Positions 10,990-25,621 of a stretch of DNA of 64,000 nt are shown here, one piece after another; the first letter of the stretch is position 1; every line of letters begins with the position of its first letter. Source of the stretch: Lycorma delicatula (taxonomy: Eukaryota > Arthropoda > Insecta > Hemiptera > Fulgoridae); NCBI RefSeq assembly GCF_047948215.1, contig NC_134461.1, positions 90,106,245-90,170,244 of the forward strand. The letters are read 5' to 3'. The notes under the pieces were generated by a model. The model had not been told where the DNA came from. It made no database searches and was given only the letters and a program-made list of their open reading frames with translations. Made by a program: the position numbers and the translations under genes.

Positions 10990-13900
10990 CTGCGAACAGA
11001 AAAATTACATTTACAAATTGTTTTCACTTTACAAAAACAAAAATAAAATTTTCATCAGTAATAAAATTTACCTGCAGTCCAGTAGCAAGTGGAATAACAC
11101 AAAGTGGTAAGTGAAGAGATTTTCCAGGTTCCAATTTACCCATCTGTCTACCCGAAACTGAACACCATGCTAAACCAGTACAAGGTTCAAGGCCCAATAC
11201 TAAATCCATTGACCTATCGCTGCAACAAAAGATGAGAATATAATTGTATGATTCCCCCTATACCCCAAAGTAAAAAATATGATGGAATATACAGAAGGAT
11301 CATCCAGGACCCCATATGCAGTTGTATACAACCTGCAAAACAGGTTGAAGGTTGAACAAACAATATATAGTTGATTTGCATTTAAAATGTTAAAGTATTA
11401 ACTCATACCAAGCAAGTTACACTTTTTAGGTGTTCCAAGGTCTATTTGAATCATCTGTAAACTTTGTTTTTTATATTCATATGTTGAAATTTTCTTCTTT
11501 AATAAGTAGCTTTCTTATGATAATTAAACATAAACTTAATTATGATGGCAGCATTCTTATTATATATATAATGTGTGTGTGATGAAAAGTTTTAGCTGTT
11601 ATCTTAATATAAAGCAAGTATTATCCCATTATGATGACCTAGTTCCATGATAAAACTTAATTTATTTAAATTTACCATGTATTAATGATCCTGCAAAGAA
11701 ATTCAAATGGTTTTTCTATTTGTACAATGTTTGGCAATTCTTGTATTGATAGTCTTATATCACCATAATCAGGAACCTGAAAAAAAATTATAACTATTAT
11801 AATAATAATATAAAACTATACTAATTAAATAGAAAAGTTAAATAATTTTTTTAACAATTAAATAGAACAAAGTATTGATGACTTATAACAAAAGTTAATT
11901 ACAAAAGTAATTAACTTTATCATACTACCTTATTAACAACTACCTTATAATTAACTAATTACTACCTTATTTAAAGCAGAATGAACAATTAGTAAGTTAT
12001 CAATAAAAAATAATAGCAATAATATTAAGAAGATGATTTAAATAAAGATGCAGCCAAACTATAATTCTTTATTTCAGTACCTTAATCATAGAAAAGTACT
12101 CAATTCTTGACTTTCTTCTTAAATTTAAAAAAAAATTCATGTGGAATTAATTAGTAAATAAAAGAATTAAAAGTTAGGTTCTGAAAGACTAATTTAAAAT
12201 AAATTAAACCCTACATTAATTTTTGTTTTCAGAGAGTTTAATATTTTAGTAACAAAGCCCTATTAATAATTTACTTACAAAATTTAATAGAAATCAAAAT
12301 ATTGCCATCAATCAGGATGGGAAAGTTTCTAATGAATACCTTAGCTTAATGCAGTTAAAAGATTTAAAATCTTATATTCTTGAAAATATGAACTTTCAGT
12401 CAGAAAACTTTATCGGATTGATACTTAAAAAACTTAATCCTGCTGAATTCATTCATTTTGAATGAAACCTCAGGATAAAATGAAATCATTCAAATAATTA
12501 ACTCACTAAAAATGAAATCACCTTCTGATGTTGATAAGATAAACAAGGTACGTTTGAAAACATAGTGCTCTTTATTGAAAAAAGCTTTATGTTTATAATG
12601 AATAACTGTTTTCAAATTGGCTACTTTTCATTTGATTTTAAAGTTGCAAATGTGATTCCTTTATTCAAATCTGGTCACAATTACCATCATATAAGCTTGT
12701 AGAGTGAAGACTAAACAAACATTGCGTTTACATCCCTTATATCAGTGCCAATTAACTACGCGGTCGTATCTATATACAACACAATAATCATTACTCATAT
12801 CAATCGCTGTATAATTAATTAGTCATATAGTACTCATGTAATCAAACATTTTGTTACCACATACATGCTGAACTTAATATTGGCTGACGGCAACGGTAGC
12901 AGCTCAGATGTCAGCAGGAGCACAGTACATGTACGTGCTTACACAAGCATCACTCCTGCCGCATAGATGACTGCACAGTTCTCCTACCATAGCAGCGCTG
13001 TGGCCCCACCACTCTCAGGTTCCAATAAAAGAACATTCATGAGAGTGAATTTTCAATTCATCATCATCCACCACCTGGAGAAGACCGAGAAGACCAAGAA
13101 GAAGAAGAAAATGGAAGAAGACAGAAGAAGTTCCCTAGCTGCTTTAACGTGGACCTCCCAGCAAATGCCAACATCCCTGCTGAAGCAGCAGGCCTGGCTG
13201 GCCTGCCGAGGGAGCCGCCGGATGCGGACACTACCTTTCCACTCCAGCTCGCTTCAATCGCCTTGGCCGGCAGACTCAGCAGCAGGAGCCAGTCCATCGT
13301 GGAATCGCTCAGGGAGAACCACCTTGGCCACGTCAGCAAAAGATGACTAACATCGACTTGACACTGCGGGGGTATGGGGGCCACAACTGCCACACTGTAG
13401 TGGGGGCCCAACTGCTGAAGGGAAGCCTGGTCTGATTTCAATGGACAAGCCGCACTCCCCAACTACAGCCAAGCTGACTTCGCTGGAGACTAGCTTCCGA
13501 ACCCAACAGCTCTTCTCAGAGCTATCACAAAAAATGGCCCTTTTCAGGGCTACCACAAGGTTATAAATTATGAGTCGTCAAAAACAACCCTTTTCAAAGC
13601 TACCAAAGATTATAAATTACAATGAAACATCCTATTCAGGGCTACCGTAAGGTTATAAGGTGATATGTGTCATCGAAGCCATTTGGTGACAGTTTATAAA
13701 TTTATAATATTAAGTCTTTCAGTTCTATTAAAATCCTTGATCCTTTCATACGGTCACTCTTTTGTTCTCTTGTTCAATTTTAGTGTTTGTTACTTATTTA
13801 TATTTACTCTAATTTTATTTAAAGTTAATATACCAGTATATGCAATTTTTTAAATTTACTGGAACATGTGTGTAGTGCCCAATTATTGATATCCCCTCCG

Positions 13901-16900
13901 GAAAAAAAAGGCCACAGGAAAATCCCTTAGTCGTATAGAAAAACACATCATTTGAAATACTTACAAAAGAGAATTACAAAGTAATCCAACAGTGCTGATT
14001 TCTGATGTTGTTAATAAAGCTGCTAACATATGTGGAAGTTGTGCTGCTTCAGTGTACAACATAATTTGCGAGTATAAATTTACTAATGAATTACGGTCTC
14101 CAAAAAAAAAAAAAAATTCCGAAAGTAAATTGAAGAAAAAAGTTGACAATTTAGATAAAAATTTGATTCATAAAAAAAGTACACCAACTTTATTTATTAA
14201 AAATGGTTTAGTGATGGGTTATCTCCTCTGGAAAGATAATTTGGTTATTGACTTAGACAAAACCTTATCAGTCATGTAAAAAGGAACGAATTCCAGCCAT
14301 GTCTTGGAAAAAGGATATCAAAATGTGATTTAGTTTGAAAACAGTGATTTTTGAAGAGGATGAACTTAGGTGCAATTATTGCAAAGGGTTTCACATATTA
14401 AAATTAATTTTAGTCTGTATAAAATTGATGAGTTAACAAGATCCAATGGTAACACCATGCTTCAATTACCTCCCTATCATTGTGTACTCAACCCAATTGA
14501 GTTAATTTGGGAACAAATCAAAAGTTACATAGTGTCAGAGAATATTGTTTTTAAAATATCTGATGTTAAAAATTTCTGCTTAAAAGCCATCAATAAAACA
14601 GGCCAGCAGGAATGGAAAAACTGTAAAAAAAACATAACACTATAAGCTAACTGAATAGAATATAAGTAACTTATCAAAAATTATGGTGAACATAATTAAC
14701 ATCCTAGTGGTTAAATACCTAAATAAATTTAAAATGACACAAAACAAGGAATTTGGATTTCAAAAAATTTAAGCACTGATGCTACAACCAAATTTGTGAA
14801 AATATCTTAGTTAATAATTTTACAAAAAATAAAAACTTCAGCAATATTTTTTAGATTAGGTAGAGCTTTTGATAATGTCCCACACTCAATACTATTGGAA
14901 AAATTAGATGACGTAGGTTTTCATGGAATATCATTAAAGTTGTTTGCCAGCTATTTTAAAAACAGAATTCAGTTTCTTTTATTACAAGAAAAAACTAGCA
15001 AAAAGTATTTAACACAATTCGTACTACCTCAGGGCACTGTTTTGTAACTAATAATACAATTTCTAATTTACATTAATAATTTAATTAAATTAAAGTTGGT
15101 AGGATGTAATATTATTTCATTCACTGATGACTTTGGTGTTTAGTGGTTCTTCTTGGAAAGACGTTACTTATAATGCTGAAATGGTATTTATGACAGTAAA
15201 ATCATGGCTTAATCAGCATACTGTCATTCTAAATTAAATTACTTAGGAATTTTCTTTGACCCATATCTACAATGGGATAAGCACATTAAACACTTGTCAA
15301 AACTTAAAATACCTAATTTTTTAATTTTATAAAATTAAAGGACTGAAAGATAAAATTATAAAAAAAAATTATTCTGCATTTATTACACAATCTGTGCTCC
15401 AGTATGGAATAAAAGCATGGGTGGCACTTTTGTCATGCATCTTAATAAAATATTTATAATACAAAAAATTGAATTAAAGCAGCACTTGTTAGACCAAGAT
15501 TTCATCCCAGCAAAAAACTTTTTATTGAATTCAATGTTATAATCATCAAACAACTCTACTTAAGGAATTTAATAACATATATAAATTAAAATAGACACAC
15601 ATTTTTAATTCTCATAATACCACATATAACTTGTAACCTTTATGTAAATATGTTGTTCCTTGCACTGACTTAACTGTGTGCAAAAGAAAAGTTTCTTACA
15701 TTTGTAACAACTTAATGAATCTTACTCTGAAGCAGTTTCACTGAAAAAAAAATTACTAATTCTATTGTAAACAAATTGTAGGATGGGTTAAATGTAACAA
15801 TATTTTCTCAACACTATATTTATTAACCCCATGCAAGCTGTATGTATTTGCAGAGAAATCAACAATAATTTTACATATTTGTGCTAATATAATATTTATT
15901 TTTAATATATCATTCATTTACATGATTAAATACATAAAAATGGATAAATCACCTCTTTTAGTTTTACTTCGTCTAAACAATAATCAAATCAGCAATAGTA
16001 ATTTTTTTTTATATTTGTAAAGTAGGTACTGGCTTTTCTTTTTTTTCTTTACTTAAACTGTACTCATTGCTGGCACTAGCTTTGCTTTGCTGGCAACGCC
16101 CACATCGTTAAAGATATTATTTTTAATATTATTTTCTTTCTTATTTGTAATATATTGTTAATTATTGTGCATTTAATAATGTTGTAAAATGTGGCAAATA
16201 AATAAATATTGAACAAAAAATATTTTGATAAATTTTTGAAATATAAAAGTTCACCTCCATACATAAAGGATAAGTAAAGGAAGACCTAAAATAAAGCAAA
16301 GATAGAAAAAAAAAGGATTATCAGTTAGGAAAAAATTTTGAGAAAAAATCCACATACTAGATATTCTTGTGAATGCAAAAAAAAAAGACAGTGCATGTGC
16401 TGGATAGAAGAAGAAAAAACACAGCATAGTGAAAGAATGAAAGAATTTTGGGGGAGAAAGAAGGAAAATCAGAACAGAAGGAATTAAAATTATATCTGTG
16501 GTCCTCTACAGGCCTCCTCGAAAAAAAAAAAATATAACCTTGTAGAAAAATCTAAAAAGAATGGGAATTAGTTATATGACAACCAAAATGCATGGCTAAT
16601 CACAAAAGAAAAATATATTAAAACAGTAGCAACAATAAACTTAAAAAACTTACAATTCTCTGTAATTGACTAGTTTGTAAACGTCCCCGCTCACCAAGAT
16701 TTGACCTCCAAACAATGTCTAATTTTCCTATATTTGTAGCACCACTAAGTAGCTTTATATCAGATGTTAATGATGGCTGTGGACTTAAACAATATAAAAA
16801 TTGCCTTGATGCACCAGGAGGCATTACATTCACGTGACCAAATACCGAACTTTCATCTTCATTTGTATTCAATGCATTTACTGAAATTTAAAAAAATAAT

Positions 16901-19900
16901 AATAAAAGTGTTTAAAATCAATTGCTAGTAATATATCAATTATGAAATAGCACAACAAAACAATTAATTTTACTTGCTTACAATTTTAATTAATTTCTTA
17001 TAATAATATGCGAGGCACAATTCAAAAGTAAAGGCTAATTGGTAACAAAATGAGAACTATTGAAAAAAGGAAAAATTTATTAATGGTTTCAAATACTTAC
17101 ATATTTACTTTATTATTTTACACAATCATCACTTTGTTCCAAAAACTTTTCATCATGAAACAAGCTTCTTCAAACCCACTGCATAAAATTCCACCCCCTG
17201 GGATTGTAGCCAATTTTGCACCAAGATCTTCTAGTCTTCACTCTCTTCAAATTATTGAAACGCAAACCAGTTTTTTAGCTGTAGGAAGAGATGATAGTCA
17301 CTGGGCGAGAGATCAAGACTGTAAGGGGATGATCAAAAATCTCCCATCTGAATTTTTGAATTGTTTCTGTTGTGCATGCAGCTGTGTGTGGATGTGCGTT
17401 ATCGTGAAGAACAACTCCTGATCTCAGCATTCCCCATCATCAGTTTATAGTGCTAGTCATGATTCTCAACAATGTTGTCTTTGAAACTTCTGGAAATTCT
17501 AGAGAAAGTTTGCTAATTATAAAGTGACAATTTTCTCTCACTTTTGCATTCACACCACTGAAATATAGAAATACTGGAATGGGCACTAGTGTTAGAAATC
17601 CGTGCCAACAAAGAAAGCTGATTTAGAGGTATATCTCTCTTTGTCTACAGTCCATTCAAAAAGTTTGTGACGATCTCTCTCATCACAAATCACAAGTTAT
17701 CTTTCATAATTCAAGTTATCGTGGAAAGTTTTTATAAAAACATTTATATGATACAATGATTAACTCAACATTTATTTAATATTCATAAGCATTGAAATTT
17801 TTCTATTAATTAAATAGAATTTAGATTTTATCACTTAATATTAACTACAATTAAGTTTTATGGAATCACTTTCTGAAGGGATGGTACGTTAGGTACAATG
17901 CGCATGCGCTGCACTGTGCGACAATGAAAACTATACCTCTAAATCTATCTGTCTCACGTTCGTTTTCCACTCACGTTGGACATAGGCAGTGCCCATTCCA
18001 GTATTTCTATATTTCAGTGATTCACACGTTCAACAAGATCATCAGTCCAGCCCCTTCTCTATTTGTCATGAACATTTGAACAGCTTTGTTTAAACTCATG
18101 ACACCATTGCCTCACTTTCCTTTCACTTAATGCAAAAGACCCATATGTTTCACACAACTGAGTGAATTTCAGCAGCATCATGTCCTCTTGAATTTAGAAA
18201 TCTAATCACTGACCGAACTTCACAAGTGGCAGGATTTATTAATACCACACTCATTTTAACACACTGTCTTTCAAAGGCAAACAACAATGAACTGATAGGA
18301 ATGTGGTGGTTACTTCCCAATAGACTATTTAAAGCTACTGCACAGGCATGTGAACCCATTGTATTACCAATTGCTATTTATAACTCATCAACCCTTACTT
18401 TTTAACCACACCTGATACATAATAACAGAAACAAATATAACACAATTTACATAAAGCAGCTATAAAGAAAATTTTGTTTAACATAACTGAGTATATGTTA
18501 CTGAAAGATTGAATAATCGTGAAATAGTTATGGGAAAAATGGTAAACTACTAAAATCTCTCAAGGCAATTTTCTCTTTGCACTGATTTTATCTTCCAACA
18601 ACCTCTCATTTTCATGTTTTGATCTCTTTTTTCACTGACAATTAGCATGGTAATTGAATCACCTACTATACTAATCTTTGGGGGTCACTGGTAGCTGGTT
18701 GAACAGCCACTTCCTTAACACATGCTACTATACCTGCAGTTCTGAGGATGGAATGGCTACTAATCTGTAATATGCCTGCAATTCTGGAGTTTAATGTATT
18801 TCAGTTTCCAAGTTTTTTCAAAACTTGGTTTCAATCACCAAGTTTTGAAAATAATATACAGATAAGAACCATCTCTTGCATATTATAATATAGTTCATTT
18901 ATAATTGTTTTTTAACTTATTTGAATTTAACTTGATATTTCCCCAATGAATTGAGCTTATTTTTTATTGAAATTAATCACTGCAAAAAATCAACTAATAC
19001 TTATGGATTTATTTATGATGAATGCATTAATCCTAATTAATTTCATAATATTTCAGTAAATAATGAATTCATAAATATTTATTTATTTACCTACAGCAAT
19101 ATTTAGATCATTAACTGGTGTTCTTCCTGGCAGCATCCATCTTTTTCTGTCCCAAACCTTCTCATTCATCGCCTTGTAGTTTCTAATCTTTATCTCATCT
19201 ATAAACGCCTTTTAGTTTCTAATCTTTATCTAATCTATAAATTTTTAATCTATAAACATAATCCTTCTTCTTCCTCGCCTCCTTTCTCTTTCTACTGATC
19301 CTTCCAGTGCAGCTGTCAAGATTCCACTTCCTCTAACCACATATCCTAACCAGTATCCTTTTCTTTAGAGTAGTTCCTGTATAAGTGCTGTTTCTTCTTT
19401 AACCCTGTTCATTAGTTTCTCATTCCTTACTTTATCTGTCCATCTTATTGTCTCCAAACTCTCAATACAAAAATCTTAATTCAGTTCCTCTTCCTCTTAT
19501 TACATTATATTTTTAATATTTACAAAAAAGTAAATATTTCATAAATATTTACACAATATTTAATATGAAATAAAAATATTCTGTATTTTTATATGAATTT
19601 TTGTTTGTATTTACATAATATTAAATATTTTATATTACATAAACTTTCTTCTAAAGATTACAGATTTTTTATGACTTTCAATAATTTTTATATATTTAGA
19701 GACTGAGTAAATCTTTGATAGCTTTTATCAGTATTATAAGCAAATTTATGTTAATTATGCAGTTTAATTTATATCATCAGAAATAATAGTATAAAAATTT
19801 TAAAATAAATCTGTTTTGATTAAAATGAAGGTAACTGTGCCTTTTTTAATAATGATATTAATAAAGTTGTTTTACTTATATTTGTTATGCTCCTATAAAT

Positions 19901-22900
19901 ACAATCAGTGTAGGGTGGAGGTGACCTTCATACATCTGAAATGAATCACACTGGAATCAGAAATATAACTGCCTGATATTGAAAATCTACAGAAGCATTA
20001 AAAAATGTTTGTAAATAAAAACAAGATTTACTGAAAATTTATATATTATATTTTTGGGAGTAAAAAAAATTCTCAATTATACAACATACAGATTTTTATG
20101 TATATATGTAGTTTTTATTTATATAAAAACTACATATATAACAGAACATTTTTAATTACACGCCAATGGAGATATTTAGTGATGTGTGGTTGGCAGCAAT
20201 GTGTTCCGTATAACCTCCTCTATAATCACATGTTCTTGGATTGTTGATATCTCGTTTACTTTTCGTGTTATTGTTATTTGAGTACAATATGTTTAAGTGT
20301 TAGCAGTGATTTTTGTAATGTACGATTTTTTGATGATTAAATGTTTGTCTCAATGTTATAACCATAAACTCAGCTTTTGTCTCCCAGTATGATCCTTTGC
20401 ATAAATGTTTCATCATCATTGGCTTGTTCAAGAAGTTGCTGACAAATGTCCACTCGATGTTCTTTCTTCTGTTCGGTCATCAAATGAGGAACAAACTTTG
20501 CAACTTGATGCGTGTTCAATTTTTCAGTCAAAATCTCATGGGATGATCCAATTGAGACGCTAACCTCTTTTGCAAGTTTTCTGACAGTCAATCAGCGATT
20601 TGCACACACCAGATCATAGATTTTCTGAACGTGGGTGTCATCAGTTGATCAGTTGTAGTCAAGTCAAATGTCTACATGGTCAAGGGTCATCTTTAATTGA
20701 CTGATGACCACTTTTAAATTGTGAAAACCATTTGTAACATTGCATACAACCCAGAAAATCATCTCCGTAAGCTTATTTCAAAAGTTGAAATGTTCTTTGA
20801 AAGTTTTCCCCAGTTTCATGTAAAATTTTATTTTGTATCACTGCTCTTGAAAATCACAAAAATCACTACTAACAGTTAAAACAGGTTGCACAACAATAAC
20901 ACGAAAACTAAATGAGATATCAACAATCCAACAATATGTGGTTACAGAGGAGGTTATGCAGAATGCATTGCTGCTAACTGCACATCACTAAATATTTCAC
21001 TGGCGCGAAATTAATTTTTTTTGGTTATTTTCTGAATAGCCCTCATACACATAATAACTGCAATTTATCATGAAGAAATAATTTTATGCACTGTGCATCA
21101 ACTGTGTAGGTGGAGGCATATGTATCGTTTTAATAATAATATTTTTTTTTTTAATAATGAATATGTTAACATTCACTGTGATGGTTGCTGAGCAGAGAGC
21201 CTAACTAACAGTTCACGGTAAAATCAAACATTCTATTTCTCCTACAATCTAGTTTAATAATAATCCTGAAATGCAATATTAATATTTAAAACACAGATTA
21301 AAATATTTTCTTTTTCAGGTTCTACTACTGAATTATACCTTTTTACACAAATAATAGGTCATTATATCTACATTTGATCTAACTATATAATTGTAATAGT
21401 TTTGTAATAATTTTTTAAACCAGGAAGATGTAAACCAATTATAACAATTAAATTCTTTAAATTTCATGTGTTTTATTATCTAAGCATACAGACTGTTCCT
21501 TTAAAATTTATGCTAGAACTTTAAATAAATGTTTATCAGGGATCAGATTTGCAAATAAGAATTACATTAAAAATCCAGAAAAAAATGAATAACATTATAT
21601 ATATTAATTCCAAAATAAAGTATTTTCCATTGTATTGAATAGTTATTATATGAATATTATATAATAGTACCTGTAAATAAATGAGATGATTCCAATGATA
21701 CTTTTTCTAAGCTGATTGGGCCTGATGTAATATTTTGAACCTGAGCTTCTAAATAAACTTCATCAGACTAGAAAAAACAAAAACATAAAATCTAAATTTA
21801 AACAATAAATAAAAACCCACTTAATAAAATAATAAAAAAATGGTATATAATGTAAACTAATAAAAAATGAGAATGTCAAACATTCTTCATGTTAAAATTA
21901 ATATAAAATAAATATTACTTTTTAAAGAACTAACTACTTTTACTCGCAAATGATCATTGTCAATCATCTTATTTGTAATTTTAAGAGAATAAGAGAAAAC
22001 CTTTGAGATTACATTTCCATTCCCATACATACAGCTTTATTACCAGTCTTCGTAATTTAAGAGCAAAATATGATATTTCAATATTGAAGTCTCATAAAAT
22101 ATTAAGTAGTACAATATTTGTGTGTACCATTTTAGACATACAAACACACACACACATGTGTGTGTATAAACAGAATTATGCAGTACTTTTAAAGTACCAA
22201 TCATTCATCTATTTCATCTTCCTAATTAAAATACATGTAACAGCACGTAAAGATTGTAACAATAAAAAAATACATAAAAAATGAATACAGAACAATTAAT
22301 TTTAATCCATCAAAATCCCATCATCTGGGTTAAGATTATTAACGTACTGTAATTTATTTAATGAAAATTGAAAAATAAATATAAAATTAAAAAGAAAAAA
22401 ATCAGAATTGGTAAGGAAAATTCATAGTTTGATACTTTTCAATATTTTCTAAGTAAAATTTATTTATTACTATTACATAGTTTATTTGGATATCTTTGTA
22501 ACAATTATAATTTCATTTAGACAGACATTTATATTAGCATCTCATAAATGCATTCTTAACAAATCCATGGATATTATAATTGTTCCATACATATAATCAT
22601 GTAAAGAGAACATGTAAGGAACCTGGAACCTTTAGTAAAGTGCTGTGTTAACAGATGTAGTGCTAGGGGCAGGTATAGTTACAGAAAAGCAGTTTCTATA
22701 AGAGTGAATAAAAAGAAAAGACTACTTGATAGAATTCAGAGAAGAAATAATTCAATAATAAATACTGAAAATGTAACATATAAAACAGAATGAGGTATAA
22801 TTTACAGTAATGGTAGGATTTGAAGAAGATGAAGGGCAGTGAGGTATGGGAAATAAAATGAAATGACAAAGGACCAACAGTAGAATAAACAATGAAAATT

Positions 22901-25586
22901 TACAAAAAAAAACTTAACAAAAAGCAGCTTTATTGTCATATAGTAAACATGAGGCAGAAATTTTTATTTAAATACACCATAATAATACGATTACAATTTC
23001 TTAAACTATTTATTATTGGGGGCCAGAAGATAATTCAGTGCTACTAAAATATTTTTAATTAAAACTCTTTTAGCTTTCGGTATAATTTTTTCTTTTTTAT
23101 TCAAATGTACTACAAAGGAAATCAGAAAGTAAATACCATACCAGTATATTGCAATTAGAGCATTTCAGTTGCCTGTGTGTTGAGTTCCTTCAATCTAGCT
23201 TGTTGCTAATTTACTACAGCCAAGTTCTTGTCAATAATTTTGTAAATTTTAAATGTTTAACACGACTAAAGAACCCATTGCTTATAAAAAGGTTTGTTTT
23301 TTTAAAGACAAGAATGAAGCTAGCAGAGATTCATTAGCTGATTAGCTCATTAAAATGAAAATGTAATATGCGATTTAATGATAAAAAAATGGGTTATGTA
23401 GTTCAAAAATGAATAAGAAAACATGGATGCTGAGGTTTAGAATAGGCAGCCATATAAATTTACTGCAGCTTATAAACAAAAAAAATTCTGATGTTTATGA
23501 TTTCATCACTTTTTTGTGACTTTCCACAAACTTAAACAAATATTTTGTTTGAAATTGAAGACAGAGTGTTTAAAATATTGTAAATTAAGATCTTGCTGGA
23601 TACAAAAATGCTCAGATGAGTACAAAAACAAGCAACTTGGCGATGCTTTGACTTACCTAACACAATACAGAGATGAAAGTGATGATCTTTTAAGCCAGAA
23701 TGTTACCACTGATAAGATATGTAACTTAACTCTATACTGCAATCAATACATCAGTCCATGAAATGAAGCCACACCATATTTCTGATTAAGAAGAAATTCA
23801 AGCAAATAATTTCAACTAGTTATATGATGTACACTGTTTTTGGGATGTTTTTATTGGTTTGCTGATTTTTAGCCAATGTACATAATAATAATAAATATTG
23901 CATTCTAATGTGATTCCTTAAAGAAATTGTGTCATGGAATCTAAAACAAAAGGCAAGGTACCCTCAGCTGCAGTGTTATGTTACTTCACACACAATGGTT
24001 GGGCACACATTGCTCCTTGAATCACATTATTTAAGTAGAAATAAATGGATCATGCCCTAAAGCCTAAAAAAGTATCACCATATAGCCTTTGTTCCTTCTT
24101 TAGAACCAGTTCCTTTGCAGATTTGTGTTATATTGATGATGATGATGTCAAACAGACTGTGCAACATAGGCACAAAAACCGATTCCACGCTATCACAGTT
24201 ACCTTAATATTGACAAACATAACCTAGTCTATATATAAATTTTAAAGCAAAGATATTTGAGCTTATGTTTTAGCAATTGGATGTTCCAAGAGAGGTTATG
24301 ATAAATCACAACATTTAAGAACTTCATTAGTGGTGAGCGTGATGTGTGTTCAATTATAGTATTATTGGAACTGTTGTGTGACAATTCCATAAGAATAAAC
24401 TAATAATTCATCAAGAAGTATTTAAAAAGACAGAAGATATTCACTAAGTTAAAAAAGCTGACAACACAATTGTAGGACTTTCCCATTATGCAGCTTTTTT
24501 CTGATGCATGGCTTACACACACAATTTAAAATATTTATCATTATATTTAAATATAATATTTTTTAATTTATTTAATTCAATGATTCTAACTAAAACACAC
24601 ACGCATACTGTATTTCATTTGTGTGGGTGTGACAGTACTAGCTGCCACTTTAAATACGTTTTTACACTTTAAATATCATTCATTTAATTTTACTGCTCAC
24701 CTATGACATCACTACACAGCAGACAACTAAAGCAGTTATACATCAGTGCTACACTAGCACTCCTTGTGGTGAGAGGGGAAACTAATGATGCACTATACCC
24801 ACTTAGCCACTAGTTTATTTAGAGTATTTTTAGAAGTGGGGTACAATTTTGCAAAAACTTTTTTTGGAAAATATTATTTTTTAATTAACAAATGTTCCTA
24901 AGAAAAAAAAGACCTTAATTAGGTGAAATCTCATGATACTGAGGGTGACCTTGCTCTACAGCCTCACCCCCTTGACCTTTTAAGTTGAGAATTTAATGGA
25001 ATCAATGCAAGTACAGAAGTTATCTCACTAAGTTTGGTCAAATTCGGTCAAGTAGTTCTGGAGATATAAGATGTGAAACACCAAACACACACGCATACAT
25101 GCAAACATTTCCATTTGGTTTTTGTGTTTCTGGATTCTTAGGTGTCAAAACATAAAGAACCAGTGAAAACTGCATATGCCCTAAAATTGGACCGATTACA
25201 ATACTTTCCCTTTTAGAGTTCTGCTACAGAACTCTACTCTTAGAACTAAACTCTTAGAGCAGAACTCTGCACTAGAACTAAACTCTTAGAGTTTAGTTCT
25301 GCTACAGCGCTAGACAGGAAAGTAAAATATTTTGAATGCAACTGCTTTCTAATATAAACTTCAAAAACATATAGCCTTAAAAAATACTTTTATTTCTAAT
25401 TATTTTCCTATTGCATACAATTCCCATTTTCCCTAATGTATACATTGAACTTTTATTCAACAGAAAAGGATACATTAATTTGTTTTTTACTTTTAATCTC
25501 AGTCCAGTTTTCCGGAGTAATTTGTGTTTCAATTCACATTGCCTTCAACTATCTGCTAGGTGGTTAAATATAAATATTTAACAGAC

Positions 25587-25621
<35 letters not shown>

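Larger units (their letters stand above)
12699..14641. mobile_element. 1.94 kb composite insertion inside the LINE
   Basis: The LINE frame reads NYHHISL up to ATAAGCT (12691-12697) and picks up after a second ATAAGCT (14642-14648). This looks like a 7 bp target-site duplication around everything in between. The insertion holds a GC-rich block, four histone-type stem-loops, about 200 bp of plain A+T-rich DNA and a Tc1-like transposase remnant. I cannot tell whether this is one element or several; no terminal inverted repeats were seen. Confidence 0.5.

Noticed and set aside
13064..13462. 132-codon - strand frame in the GC-rich block as a real gene
   Set aside because: Long frames occur there on both strands because of high GC; no recognisable domain and no splice context.
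16618..16653. Extension of the TRAPPC13 frame past QLQRI into SFLSLLLL
   Set aside because: Intronic read-through after the donor gtaagt; the next exon continues PDYGDIRL as in human.
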